Shown here in pieces: positions 47,996 through 61,200 of a stretch of 64,000 nt of DNA. Position 1 is the first letter of the stretch, and every line of letters begins with the position of its first letter. The DNA is taken from positions 2,916,912 to 2,980,911 of the forward strand of contig NW_023998423.1 of the NCBI RefSeq assembly GCF_014805625.2. The letters run 5' to 3'. The position numbers and the translations under genes are program-made. Below the pieces are notes generated by a model. That model was given only the letters and a program-made list of their open reading frames with translations. It searched no databases and was not told the DNA's origin. The DNA comes from Glossina fuscipes (lineage: Eukaryota; Arthropoda; Insecta; Diptera; Glossinidae).

Positions 47996-49244
47996 GGAAG
48001 GATATATAAGCTCAGAATTCCAAATTGGTCTAGAACACGTACACGGTTAATAAAGTACCGCAGAGCGTTGCGGCCTTGCCATCAAAACTTAAGACTTGGA
48101 TATTACATCTGCTTTAGGTTTTGTTTATTCGAGTCATGTTGTGACTTTCTCAGACATTCGCAGGTCAATTTGATTTATTATACTCTACAATCTCGCTTTA
48201 CGCTTGCTATTGCACGTTTCGTTCTTGTAGAATCCAGTGCCGCACCACCGTTACCAATCTTTTCAAATATGATTGGATTACACTTCGTTTTGCCAGCGAT
48301 TCGCCGGTGAAGATTCGGTTCATATTCGGTTGCGATACCCCTAATGTATCTCTTCTTAGGTAAGTGGTTTAAAACTTATTCCTGGCCGATCGACCGCAGA
48401 AGATAAAAATATTATACGCCGGTTTGTCCCAATTTTTGAAAAAAGTTCGTCCGCTTTGGCGGCACTTCTTTCACATCGAGCACACCATTTGCTTGTCGTT
48501 GATTTTGATAAGGCATTTTGACTATAAACATCAGAAATTGTTTGACAAGTTCGCAACGGGTTATCAAGTCGGTCCAAGTCATATCGCAAAATATGGCAGA
48601 TTCTCTCTGACATTCAAAACGCAGTTGCTTTCGACCGAGTTGACTGAGTTAATAAATGTCACAATGCTTTTATTTCTTGGTTATCTGTGGATTGTCACCT
48701 TTCACACAGGCGCTACAGTACGGATTGATACAGTTTGTCTTATCAAAATAAACTGAAAGTTAAAGCCATCTATTGGGAGGACATCGCGAATTCTTTTCTT
48801 AAATCAATATTTAGATTAGTTTTAGATAATTCACTTGTAAGTAGTATCTTTGGATCTATACAATTATCTGTTAAACAAGTGCTTAAATAGGAAAAGTTGA
48901 TAGAAAAAAAAAAACTCAAATTAAAAGATTATTCCGTTCATTTACATATTTGTATACACAGCGCCGCTTGTGCATACGCACGTATTCACGCGTATTCATT
49001 GAATGAAAAACCTTAAGAGTAAGAAGAATGTAAGCAACATATACGTACATACACTTACCGTAACACCCAAGAGTACAAAAGTCAAAACAATTGCCAAAGC
49101 ACTTGTAATATTTATCAGGAAGTAAGAACGACGAGTGTGTTGCGTTATGGACGATGAGCAGGCGTTACTTTTATGATTCGCCAAAGAAAAATTGTCAACA
49201 CCACTTGTAGGTGTTATGAATGGTTTCAAAGTCTCTACAGTCAT
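40988..49244 (-). CDS. egr: Eiger-type TNF superfamily ligand
   Basis: Seven minus-strand coding exons join in frame: 49244-49059, 46752-46585, 42667-42303, 41897-41793, 41704-41604, 41530-41420 and 41358-40988 (TGA), giving 468 aa, somewhat longer than Drosophila Eiger (about 410). It is a type II membrane protein: short cytosolic N-terminus ([14 protein letters not shown]), one membrane span at residues about 41-70 crossing the exon 1/2 junction, a stalk with a possible coiled coil ([21 protein letters not shown], read in two parts), an Asp/Glu/Asn-rich segment in exon 3, a basic furin-like site (GSRRRKVP, residues 297-304), then the TNF homology domain from about residue 325 ([13 protein letters not shown]) to the end ([10 protein letters not shown]). 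[13 protein letters not shown] and the paired cysteines QCLQ/HTCHT are family features. Eiger activates JNK through Wengen and Grindelwald. Introns 1 and 2 are 2.3 and 3.6 kb and probably hold regulatory sequence. Confidence 0.96.
41985..42240. repeat. Dispersed repeat copy in eiger intron 3
   Basis: Inside the 405-bp intron between eiger exons 3 and 4: CAGACGGACCGACGGACACG, GTGGATCAAGAATACATG, CTTTGTAGAGTCTTCGAAG and GTTACAAACG words are those of the family seen at 28690-28850, in the same order. A typical fly intron here would be under 100 bp, so the insertion explains the length. Confidence 0.6.
42303..42560 (-). repeat. Coding GAT/AAT repeat, acidic stalk of Eiger
   Basis: The eiger exon 3 part read on the minus strand is a near-pure run of GAT, GAC, GAA and AAT codons ([16 protein letters not shown] and similar). 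It encodes a highly acidic, probably disordered stalk between the membrane span and the TNF domain. Confidence 0.8.
43059..46397. mobile_element. Possible decayed Tc1/mariner-type element ends
   Basis: The left end reads TA-CAGTGAGATGAAAAAC and the right end, on the minus strand, TA-CAGTGATGGAGTAAAAAG; both begin with CAGTGA next to a TA dinucleotide, as Tc1/mariner insertions do. The interval is 3.3 kb, longer than usual, and includes a later SINE insertion. I find no transposase ORF, so this pairing may be chance. Confidence 0.25.
45151..45325 (+). mobile_element. SINE: tRNA-derived head fused to LINE-like tail
   Basis: The head (45151-45227) has a box A-like TGAGTAGCCGAAGGCG and a box B GGATTCGAATC at 45198-45208. 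The tail (45233-45325) reads AGCCGATAGCC, GATGCTAGTGCTTC, GTCTTAGAATTTATTTC and ends in seven or more TAA units. This tail matches the 3' end of the I-clade LINE copies at 27511-27612 and 7531-7622. A SINE sharing its tail with a LINE is typically mobilised by that LINE. Confidence 0.85.
47762..47832 (+). mobile_element. Degraded tRNA-derived SINE head
   Basis: GCCGAGTAAATAAGAATCG, CTACCAACTCACTATTCG, box B-like CGGATTCAAATTTC and CTGCGTTAGAGCTT follow the same order as the SINE copies at 7939 and 45151. The tail is missing or too diverged to align by eye. Confidence 0.55.
47966..47993. repeat. Homopolymer A run (28)
   Basis: An uninterrupted A run, possibly a poly-A tail of a retroposed sequence to its left, where the region 47835-47965 is unclassified. 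Confidence 0.8.
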
Positions 49245-50625
49245 TTTAATTTATTTCCTTTTGGTTTTTTTATTTTTATTTATTTTTTTTCTTTTTCTTT
49301 ATTTTTTTTTGTTTGAATTCTTTATTTGATTGCTGATCAATTTATTTAATATTCTTTTATCGCTTCGCATTCGCAGAAGCAATCAAGAGCGTGATCCATA
49401 GGTACTTATCGCATGTCGATGTTGCAAAGCCTTTGCAGAGCCTAAAACAAGTTTAGTGTGTTTTCCTTCTTTCTTTTTGTTATTTCTTATTATTATTTAT
49501 TTTCTTATTTCTTTATTTTATTCGCCTTTGCTTTCACTCTCACACAACAAACATTGATTAGAAAATAAGTGATAATGATCGATCGATCTTCCCGATAAAA
49601 GTTTCGTATTATTTAGACATCTTTCTGCTTATGTATGTGTAACTATGGGATGCTGTTTATATGATATGTAAAGGTGTGTAGTGCTTTTGGGCCATTATCA
49701 CGATAAAATGTAATGCACGCGAACGACCGATTGACCGTCCATTACAATCTTTCTCTCACTTTCGTTTATTTATTTATTTTATTTTTTATTTATTTTTTTT
49801 ACTTAACCTAAAGTGCCAAAAACAATATCGGTCCACACAGTAAGAATATTGACGATATGTACAACTGACACTAATGCGGTGCCTGATAAACGTTTTGTCT
49901 GTTCGTTCTTGTGTCTCGCACGCGACTAAAACAGAAATTTTCTTCCTTCTCGACTAGATGGGATCATTGCTGCTTGTGTTGCTGCTGGTAGTGTTGTTGT
50001 AGCTTGTACTAATACTATTACCACCGCCACTACTGACTAGGATTGACTATCAGTCGAGATCATTTTAATGAGAGGGCAAGAGCAACAACAATTACGACGA
50101 CTAATAAGAATAAAAAAGAATCTTTTCGTACTCAAAATTCTTCCTATACCATGCACATCATGCACATGCATACGAACGCATAAAAGTATTTTAGCTTAAA
50201 GATATATATGTATATTTTTTTTTTGGATTTGTTTTCACAAACTCTTCGTTCGTTCTGCCTCTTTTTTTCTCACATATAAACACAACGTAAACAACAAAAT
50301 ACAGAAACATTTTGAAATGACTCTTGTTATGCGTACTGTTGTTGTTTAATTATATGCCGCATTGTTAAGGGAACATTTTTTTTATAAACTGTTTTTATTT
50401 ATTTAATTCCTGTTGTTGTTGGTGTTGGTTGGTTGCTGCATATATACCGTCTTAGAGCCCTTATCCGGTGATTTTATGGTCAACATTGTTGAAATGCTTA
50501 TATGCTGTCGACCCTACGCCAAGTTTTCTTAATTATACTCGAGTATTTTTGTCCATTTAGTTTACAGCGGTACCGTCGTCAAGTGATAGACAAATGCATT
50601 AATAATGGGTGGTAGCAAATGTGAA

Positions 50626-50655
50626 TGTGCGATGTGCGATGTGCGATGTGCGAGA
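50626..50655. repeat. GTGCGAT tandem repeat (about four units)
   Basis: A 7-bp unit GTGCGAT is repeated about four times without interruption, 1.4 kb upstream of the eiger start codon. Confidence 0.8.
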
Positions 50656-53555
50656 GAACCGGCATTTGTAGTAATAGAAGAAAATTTTTCATTTTTCTAT
50701 ATCTATGCAGACTGCTTCTACGCACAAACATTACACAATATATGTTAGATTAGTCAGCATTTTGAACATAAGCACTGATTTTTTTAATATCCATTACTGA
50801 AAGGCCAGGGTATGTCAGTGTTGCTAATTCATTTGTAAAAAAAAAAAAAGAAGAAAAATTATTATCAACGCATTGAACGTAAGTAAACCAAGGATCAAGA
50901 CTTGCAGCATTACCTTTCTACTAAACTATTAACATAACCTTGACTGAAACCGGCTTTGAAAGTAAGGCAACATACCTCCTACCCGATAGCAAAATTACTT
51001 GTCTTAGTAGATCTTAAACAGTCCCCGACGACAATTAGTCCGTGAAACCCAGATAGAGACACGTATATGGGCCTGTGCCTAGCTCCAATGACAGTGAAGG
51101 CCATCTGAAATCTCTGCTTTCCTTTGGATCATACACCCGCTTGCAATGCAACTCTGTACTGAGCAAGGAAGTAGGCTCTTTTCGCCATTTAGCCAAACAC
51201 AGCCATCACGAAACTGCCGCAATGGTCCATTCGCGCGGACATTGATTCGGGACTTCTTGTCAAACGTAGTACCGGAAATAAAAACACTTTCAGGTCTCTG
51301 TGCATCGAGGGAAAGAGCAAAATTCCCCGAGCTTGGGGATTTCTCGCCATCAGAAGATAAGACCGTCGATGTTAGTTCACGGCGTGGATTTCATCAAGGA
51401 CCTTCGAAATTCCAGCAAATTACATAAACTGTACTTTCGATCAGATCGGTGGTGGTTGTCGCACATTACACATATCCTAATCCAGGTTAGGGCGTCCGAT
51501 CTGTGATAGATCATTGACTGCCAAATGGATAAAAAATCTCTGTAATGTTAATACAAGTCGTACTAGAGACATAAATATCGTATCAAACTACTTGGCAGTT
51601 GTCTTCAGAACTCAAAAACTGTAAATGCGTCAGAAGGCAACGGCCATTAATATAAAATCATTCTTATTTATAGCTTTTTATCTTAAAATCTTCAACATTA
51701 CGGGCAATGGGTTTCCAAGATGAAATCGAAGCAATCGCCTATCGAAATGCTTTCTAGAAAATGCAAATTCAAATATATATAACTTAAAGATTTTTTTTTT
51801 TTTTTTCAATTTTCTTTTCCATATAAAATTTGTGGCTTCACAGATTGATTTCGACTACTACTATCACTTGAAATCTTATGACATTTTAATGATGGTTTCA
51901 TTATGTATCTGTATCTGTATCTAAGCGTTTCAGTGATAAAGAACAAATGTTGATGAGATAAGACAGCAACTACGACTTACATACACAGTTTAGCATTTTT
52001 TTATTATTCTGCAAATTTATTAAAAATATTTAAAGCATTACTTGACTTCTTTAATGAAGCGATATTTTTGACATAAAATTGTATATACAAAAAAAAAAAA
52101 AACTAGATTGTTTTCCTTTAGAAAGAAAGAAATACTTTTATAGAAGAAAACCTCAAATCATATTTACATATGTACGTTTAAAAATAAATATTGTTGAATA
52201 CTTGAATTAATTTCCTTCGTTTTATTATTTTTGTGTCGATTTCACTTCCGTGAATCAATTGTTTGGCAATTCCAAAGAACCGCAAAACATGAACAAGACA
52301 TTACGCTTAGGTAAGTAGATATTACGCCAATAACTTAAAAAAGCTTCGCGTCCCTTAGCCCTTAGCGAGTATAAACGAGTACCTAAACTTACCTAACTTA
52401 GTTGTAAGGCTCTGTGGTACCTTATTAGCCGTGCGCATATTGAAGACCGGTTTGGAATTCTAAGTTAATATAAACGTAAAGATCTGCTCGTTGGCTTATA
52501 CATCCCCACTCTTTTTATACGGTTTTTTTTACACGATTCATCTAGGAGAGAAAATACACGAATTTTCTGTTCTAGCACGAATCCAAGAAAACAAACTTGT
52601 TCTTAATTTTAGTTTTGACAATGTCTCACAGTGACTTATGCATATGGCAACAAAACACATTTGGGGAAATACTGTGATCAAAAGTCGGTCCATTTATGCC
52701 CACATGGTTATTAGTGACTTGCGTTGCCGCGGCTTGGCAGTTAATAGCGAATGATATTCTTCATTTGAATCATACCTGACAGTTGTGCTAGACATACCGC
52801 ACACACCTACTGATCGTAATAAATAGGCACGCATCGAGCAATGATAAATAGTTCCGAAAATGGTTTTTATTCCTAATTTCAAGTTACATTTTCGTATATT
52901 GTATGTACTTATGAACTGAATTTTCACTGTACACTAATTTTAATCCGTTTTCTATAATAAAAATGAATAGTTTTTGTTTTATAGATGTGTAAAATGGAAT
53001 TCGTTATTTCTTTTTCTGCACGGTTTTTTGAAAAAATATATGGAGCTTACCCGATTTTTTAAAGTTGTGGAACATATCACCATATTTACCATATGCCGCA
53101 AGTATATTCTTATACGATTTTTTTTGCACGGATTTCTAAGGTACCACGCTCACCTAATATTAAAGAGTATCAAAACTTAATTATAACGCGCAGAGACAGG
53201 CTGAATTCTGGGACATTTGCAAATTTGGAATGACTTAACTAAGGACTTTTCTAAGGACACGCCTACAATGCCTGTACGCCTATGCCACGAAAACTTTTGA
53301 AAAAATCTCTAATTTTTGGTATCTTTTTTAGGATAACGGTGATGGATGTAAAAGATTCGGTCACGACCGACTATTATTTTCTTATTTTTTAATATTATGT
53401 ATTTCTATTCTATCACCAATAAAGTTCCAAATGGAACGAAAGAAAATTAATTCAATTGTTCAATAATAAAAAGAAAAGAATATCTTTGTAAATACTTTAA
53501 AGTACATTGCGTAAAAGTAATGCACGAAAGCTCTTCTAAGCATGTACTCTTCTTT

Positions 53556-53558
53556 CTC

Positions 53559-53598
<40 letters not shown>

Positions 53599-53620
53599 AT
53601 TATATATATATATATCTAAG
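53556..53620. repeat. TC microsatellite joined to TA microsatellite
   Basis: A run of about 15 TC units passes directly into TATATA repeats. The GA/CT part is a potential GAGA-factor target 4.3 kb upstream of eiger; no direct evidence for function. Confidence 0.8.
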
Positions 53621-54714
53621 TTTTTACATATGTATATATGAATGTGTGTGTACATATAAATGTTCACATGTACATACATATGTTTATTTATTTTAAAATG
53701 AAAACATTATCCAGTCGCTGAAGATTAATGCCTGCCTGCCTGATATATCTCAGATATAAACGTATAAAGATAAAAAATAGAATTAAATAATAAAAAGAAG
53801 GAATAGTCTTATGACGAATGTTGCACACCCATCACATAAGTCGACAATAGTTTTCACAAACAACTATTGCGCAAAGATTGCTTTCAATAAAGAATTCCAA
53901 GCTTTTAAAATCGATTGCTCTCTACATTAATTTTCAATTCCTAGATATTTCGCTTTAAATTTTACAAATTTCACACGAATTATTTACTCAATCGGCCCTG
54001 CTATCCAATTTTCAAATGTTTTTCAGATTTTTTAAAAGATGCGAGGAGTTCGGATCTTACAATAATATTTTATTCATGATACACTTATAGATTCGAGATA
54101 CACTTATAGATTTTGAGATCGATCTGAGGTTTCTATCGAACCAGGAGAAGAAATCCTAAGCTGATATCGATCATACACTGTCTAAAGCATTCAAACGGGG
54201 AACGAAAATAGTATGTTTCATTAATCTAGTGTCCCAGTAGTAACTAACAATTATTTGACGAAGCTTCTGCTCCCTAAGACGATATCTGTAAGCGCCGCAA
54301 AACACTTATATTCCTCAAGAGTCAGCAAAATCTCAAATTAAACAATTCTGACGCTCTACCTGCGCTTTAAGAAGTGTTAGTCGCATTAAAAATATTATCC
54401 TTTCGTGGGTAATATTTCTCACAAGTTTCTCATCATTGATGAGTTCATAGGATGCAAGTGAATCTGTAGAATGTTGTTAGAGATTACATTGCTTGCAAAA
54501 TTGTTGATATGTTTATATAGGGAGAAGCCGTAATATTTTCTTTAAGTTCATTTTTAATTAAATTTAAGATAATTAAAGTGTTAAGTGGTAACATATATGT
54601 AGTGCTACAAGACTTTAGAGGATGTTTACAGTACATATAGATGTGTATATAAATAAATGTGCATGTCGAGGCGCTTTATATAACAACGCACATTTAGTTT
54701 TTATGATTTACAAG

Positions 54715-54900
54715 AATATTTATTATACCTTACACCAAATGTGGTACAAGGGTATATTGAGTTTGTGCGGATGTATGCAACACCTAGCAGGTAACGCTGT
54801 TGAAGTAGACCCACCTCTTATTCGAAGGTAATTCTGAATCGATCTAAGCTTGTCTGTCTGTCTCTTTTTTCGTTATTAGTGTATTCAAGCGACTGATCAC
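54715..54900. repeat. Dispersed repeat copy with GGTACAAGGGTATATT end
   Basis: It begins TTATACCTTACACCAAATG, then GGTACAAGGGTATATTGAG, CAACACCTAGCAGGTAACG and ends with TCGATCTAAGCTTGTCTGTC. The copy at 63310-63560 has the same words in the same order, as do pieces at 11800 and 57225. It is a good representative of one end of the family. Confidence 0.6.
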
Positions 54901-57900
54901 GGTGTCGGGCCCGACGGTGTATGTGGTCATCTTTCCTCATTGCCAATAGAAAACTTCAATAAAGCAAAACATTGGGCCGAAATATTCTTTAAGGCATTGC
55001 TATCATCTGTGCAATATAAGGACACTCAAATCTGCTCCACGAGAATCCCTACAGAAGTGGTTCCCTTCGAGGTAATTTTCGATGACTTTGAAATAACACG
55101 GGCTTGGTGACTAATACACAACACCGAAACGTGAAATAACACGCCCGGGAAATTCCTAGCGCAACCATGCCAAAACAGGACGTTGAAATCCCATATCTTG
55201 CACATCCATTTCCACGAAACAAAAATGCGCATGAAGAAAAATGCACGAAACGTGACTGACGTGTTGAAAAATCAGCATTACATTAAATGCATTAAACATA
55301 TGAAACTAAAAAAAATATTCAAAAGGCAAAAAAAATTACTGTCCCGAAACGGTATTCGCACTTTGCAGAAGCTATTCTTTGTGAATATTTATATTTGGTT
55401 GGAAGACGAATTCCTTTCTGACTATCTGACTGTGACTCACGTCGTGGTGTAACAGCACATTTTGTGAAACGGATTAATTTTGATATCGTAACTATCTTCA
55501 AATATATAGCTTTTCTTCTTACTGATAATTGTTAATGTGAAATAAGTAAAACACTCCAGTGGGACCGGGGTTACTATGAAAAGCCCTACACCACTTTGCC
55601 TAGTACACTTAATCATATTATGACCTCTCAAAATAAGATGTTATATAAGACATACACATAGCGGTGACCCAAATTTCATTAAAATATCTCAAAGATTTAA
55701 AAAAAAGACCGATGGACGGACAGACAATCTGAGACCAAAAATTGACTCCATATCGACCAGTATAATAAAAAGTAACCACTCCATATAAAATTTCCCACGA
55801 ACCTCATGAGTAATCCCTTCAGAAAAGAGTTCAATTTTGGATATTTTTTGATGAAAATTGGTCCCAAGTACCAATTAAGCACATAAATGGGCGGATAACG
55901 TAAGCCTTCCTTTTGGACCCTAACATATGTAGAAATTATCGTAAAAAGCAAACCCTTATAAGGAGAAAAAGTCTCATTTCGAATTTTTATGATCGAAACT
56001 GAAGAATAATAAAATTTTTGGGAAGTAAATTAAGTTTGCCAAATTTGGATCGCGTTATGTGATGTGATCTAATGGTCGGCCTAGCCCGACTATAATGTTC
56101 TTATTTGTCTGATTTAATACGTAAAAGCTTAAAAAATTTTCAATATGCAACGAAGTTTGAGGCTTTTGAATGGATAACGCTAGCCAATTACAATTGACCT
56201 TGAACTTTTTCATGTAAGCGTATTAATTAAATGCCGGCAAAATAAACAAAAAAAATATAAGAAGATCAAAAGATATTCTTATTTGAAATTATATCATACG
56301 TGGGATACACACAGATGTAAGCATAACAGAAAAATCGGTACGATTAATTAATATTTCCATTTCTTTTTAAATATCATTAATCTTAAATATTACAACAGCC
56401 AATTTATAAAAGACTAGCAAAATTTTTATACATTGTAGCCAGTGTTCAGAGTTATGGACTACAGAGACATTTGGTAACTTCATCCGTGAAATCTTCTTGT
56501 TATTGCGTTCACGACTGTCAAAAAAAAGTGTTCGTCCTTGTCTGTGTACTGTGACCTTGTAAAAGGCGTCAGTTAGGAGGTTACAAGTATACCCTCGCTA
56601 CGTCCGTTCGTTAGAGTAAAGATAAGTAAAAAAACGATCAGTAAAATTCATTTTTTTTTTTTTTTATTTTCTTAATAGATGTTTTAAGTCTGTCTTTGAA
56701 AAAACTTCATAACCTATACAACAATTTTACCTTCAACTTTCGGGGTTTTGCCAAAGAACTACGAGAAGAGCGCCTGTGTCAAATGCATACCTACTGGGAA
56801 GAAAGTTACAGAACAGTGTCTTTTGGCTACTGATTTCTAAATTCCCCCAATCAGTAAAAAGCTTTTAGACAGAGATTATGTGCACATAAAAGAATTTCCA
56901 AACACAAATGCTTTAATATTCCTTCGCGGTTGAGTGGAAATGTGGCTGCGCCCAATGTGAAAGAAATCGATCCTTTATCAAAAAATCAAGGATTTGTAAT
57001 AAATTTTTTGATATTAAACATGGATTCGGCCGTAGAATCATATACTTTCTTTCACCGTTTCCCTCATCATTTCACGGCACGTTGTGTATGAAAAACATGA
57101 AAAGGGTCCCTTCTTAAGAAAAAATCTTCGAGTAAGCTAATGTAAATCAAATTGTAGTATCCCAAGATTTTTGATGGAAAGAAATAAAACGCTTTTATGG
57201 ATTCACTTCTAAGAAAGTTTTTTTATACCCCACACCACTGGTGGAACAAGGATATTTAATACTTTAAAGGAATTGATAAGAAAAGGATAATCGGCTAATT
57301 TATAGGGATTGCTTTGTTGAATGCATAGAAAAATTATGCACATTGCATTGTGCAATGCAACTGTCAAAGTATCCGAAGTGTCAACTGACAGCTTCTTATC
57401 TAATAGACCCTTACGCGACCGCTATTTCGCATATATAAAAAAATGAACTACCCCAGATTATATTGTCATCAATTAAAGGCAAAATTTTAGTATGATTGAA
57501 TATGTGGAAGTACACGAAATTTCGGTTGAAAGTTTGCATACTGATAGGAAAGCGAATTAAGTGTATAATAATGATCAAAAAACAACAATAACAATAATTA
57601 GAATTAGGTAATAATAATGGTAAAATAATGAGAATAATGATAATGATTTAATACGTCTTCGAAATCCTGTGACAACTTTAATAACGTTCTTCGTTTGATT
57701 TCCATATTCGAAGCTAAGAGCACCGCCAAAGAATATATATATATATATATATATATAGCGCTATATATATGAAAAAATTAAATAATAATCAAAATCAGTT
57801 AATATTAGCAATAAAGAATACAAACTACTTTATCTTCCATTTTATTACAGGCGTATGTGAACCTTTCCTTTTCTCTTGCACTTTATCCCATTTTAAGGGA

Positions 57901-58215
57901 GCTAAAATTAAAAAAATATATATATATATTTTCATTTGCCCATCATCCTAATTTTGCAACTGTTTATGAGTTTTTATGAATATTTAGGAATGTTTGAGAA
58001 GGTTTAGTAAGGTTTTGATTTTTAACTCTGCTTAATTTTGCAAGTGTTTGTCAGTGTTTATAAATGTTTAAGATAGTTGGCCAATCGTAATGAACAGCTG
58101 ATGACAAAACGATAAAACAAGCATATGGCAACACTTCACACAACATTTTCTTTTTTTTTCATATCTAATCTCAAATACTAATTGAACAACTAAAGCAACT
58201 AAAACGGCAAGTGGG

Positions 58216-61200
58216 ATGTATTTTAATTGGAATTTGTTCTTCATTTTATTAATTAAAATTTTCACGTATATCCGGCATGTGAAAACGAATGAAGTTATCG
58301 GTTGTGGCGGTTTTATAAAAAGTCATGCAGAAATAGATTTTTCTAAAGTCGAAGTGAAATTGTAAGTAACAGACAACCGCATCATCATCGCTTTATAATA
58401 AACAATAGTTACGAATCAATTAACTTGAACTTCAATTTGCTTGAATTGTAAAATAAACTCTTTGGCGCTATTTTCGCCTTTATGACGAAAGAATTTTTTC
58501 ATTTGCATTTTATGTACATGTCAGAATGACGTTTTAAAAAAGACCTAATATAAGTGTAAGGTCGAGCTATAAGAAAAGTTCATTTTAATAAAGCGAAATG
58601 TCATTAAACTGTAGATAAATTTTAATTTTATTTTTTTAATAACAGGCTCACTAAAAATGGAGCACTAAAGGACAAAACGGATTGCTCCCCTTCGAATGGT
58701 TACTACTTTTTACCTATATACGATAAGGGTGATTACGTATTACGTATTAGTCCACCTCCTGGATGGAGTTTTGAACCAAAGGAAGTGAAAATTACCTTTG
58801 ATGGCAAAGCAGACATTTGCAGCTTGGGACACGATATAAACTTTGCATTCAAAGGTTTCGGTATAACGGGACGCGTAATTTTAGGGTCGAGTGGAGCACG
58901 TGGCATTCAGGTGCAGCTACGTTCATTAGATGGCCGCCAAGAGCATAGCAGCGCAGTCACCGATATTAATGGAGTATTTTCGTTCACGCCCATAATACCG
59001 GGCGAATATGAATTGGAAGTCGTTCGTTCGAAATGGCATTTCGAAAAAGCCAAACATATAGTTGTTGTTAAAGAGGGTAACACGGAGCTGCCCGTCAATG
59101 CATTAACTGTATCAGGTTTTGATGTTAGCGGACGTTTTGAAGCTACAAACGACTTGGATTTAATGATGGTCTTGTTCAAAGAAAAGGGAGTAAGTTAAGA
59201 TTAAACTTATGTAGGAAGTTTGAAGTGACATCATCTGCTTATTTCTAGGATAGACAACCGGCGGCATGTCCTAAGCAAATCGTTTGTGCTTTAGCCCAAC
59301 ACGATAACGACTTATATGAAGCTACGCCATTCACTTTTGCCAAAGTTAGTTCTAGCGGTGATTATTTATTTAGCAATGTTGCGGCCGGCAAATATTTGCT
59401 AATGCCTCTGCAACTAAATTCTAATTTGAAACTACATTGGGAGCCTAAATGCTACGAATTCCAAGTAAACAAAGACTATGTAGAAATTAAAACTGCATTT
59501 AAGGTAAAACTAGTAATCATTTATAAACAGTTCCATTTAGCAAGTTTCCCTCTTTCTAGATTGACGGTTTCAATGTCGAAGGTCAAGTTTTAAGGGGTGC
59601 CAGAGGTTCTCCTTTATCGCAGGCTGTTATCAAATTAAACGGCCAACACGTGACTGTTACCGATAATAAGGGCTTTTTCACTTTGGCCAAGATACCATCT
59701 ACTGGAACCTACACTATCCAAGTGGAGGCACCACGCATGAAGTTCCCTGCACAACAAATTCAGTTGCAATTAAATACTTTCTCAGTACCACCTATTGTGC
59801 CTAGTGGATATGAAGTTTGTGGTGTCGTAGTAACAAAGGGCTCATATACCGTAGCAATCAATGAGCCACTATCAGGATTTTTCACTACAGTCAATACAAA
59901 TGAGTCTGGAGTGTGGTGTACTTTTTTACCAGCGGGCAAGTTCAATGTGGAAGTTGAAATCTCTAAAGAAGATAAAGCAAATGGTGTCCAATTCTATCCA
60001 TTGCAACAAAATATTGAAGTTAAAAACCAACCATTAGATGGCATTACCTTTTCACAATTGCGAGCAACTGTGCATGGTATGTTGAAATGTCTGAACGATG
60101 CTCCACGCTCAGTTTGCTTGGAAACAGAAGTTTCTTTAAATAACTTAGATGCTAGTGGCCAGGCAAATGGACAAAAGCTTACAGTGAATGCTAAAGGTAA
60201 TGTTGACAAAGCCTACAGTTTTCATTTGTTTAAATTTCCCTTTGTGTCCATTTAGATGGCCGTTATAGCTTCAAGAATGTGTTACCCGGGCCATATGAGG
60301 TTACCATACCGCGTTACAAATTATGTTTTAATTCCACTCGTCTTCTAATCAATGTCAATTCGGTGGTGACTGCGGTACCAGATTTCGAACAACATGGATA
60401 TGAAGTAGATTTTATATCCAGTCATAGAGCTATGGTGATTTCGATATTGTAAACTAATTAATAGCATTTCATTCTATTTTTTTTTTGCTCTTACCTAGTT
60501 GACGTACTCTCACAGCTCAAATCCCAACTTCACAAGTACTTTAAAATTATTGGCCGGTCATAATGCGCTGTGTGTTCAGAAATATGGCATTTATTATATC
60601 AAACTGGAAGGATGTCACCTTTACGATTCTGATAGCCTACCTTTAAGTTTTAGCACCGCCGATCCCTCTTCTATAGTAATCAACGCCATCGCTCATAAAG
60701 TGGGCTTACGATTTCTATTACCGAAACCTTTACCAGAAAAATTTCAACTGTATGTAGAATCACAAAGCTTAGGCAAACAATGGGTTACGCCCTTGGATGA
60801 AGGTCATATCGTAGATGAGATGTTTTGTTATCGTTACGATACACATTTAAAACCGGAAGAGGTGCTATATATAACACCACGCAGTGAAGTGCTTTTGTTT
60901 GAACCACCTTTCAAGCAATTAACAGGAGGCAACGATTGCGTTGATGTGGCTTTTACTTTTGTAGCTTCACGTGGGTTAATATTGCAAGGCAATGTAATGC
61001 CCGCTATTAAGGATGCTAAAATAACGTTGAGTTTCCCTCAAAATCCTGAATTGAAAACACAAACGTACATAACCACAGAAAAAGGAGAATTTAAATTCGG
61101 CCCTATACATCAAAACTTACATTACGATTTAAAGGGTGAAAAAGAGTCTTACGTATTTTCCGAATATGACCATTCTACCGCCACATTTAAGGTGCACAAG

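Larger units (their letters stand above)
46800..48998. other. Eiger intron 1, right of exon 2
   Basis: No nested gene. It holds a degraded SINE head at 47762-47830, an A run of 28 at 47966-47993, and unsupported ORFs (46866-47225 minus; 48424-48756 plus; 48356-48613 minus). Confidence 0.45.
49245..58215. other. Gene-free interval between eiger and NOMO (divergent genes)
   Basis: Both flanking genes are transcribed away from this 9-kb interval, so it holds the eiger promoter (left) and the NOMO promoter (right). The left 600 bp are T-rich with TTTATTTATT runs. It includes a 7-bp tandem repeat (50626-50655), a TC run joined to a TA run (53556-53615), dispersed-repeat copies (54720-54900, 55650-56090, 57225-57300) and a TA run at 57733-57769. 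The stretch 50980-51540 is more GC-rich with overlapping open frames that I cannot classify. No gene is supported. Confidence 0.5.

Noticed and set aside
48356..48756. Opposed open frames in eiger intron 1
   Set aside because: Both strands are open over the same interval without domain features or splice support.
59994..60209. Minus-strand frame inside NOMO
   Set aside because: It is the antisense of NOMO exon 4.
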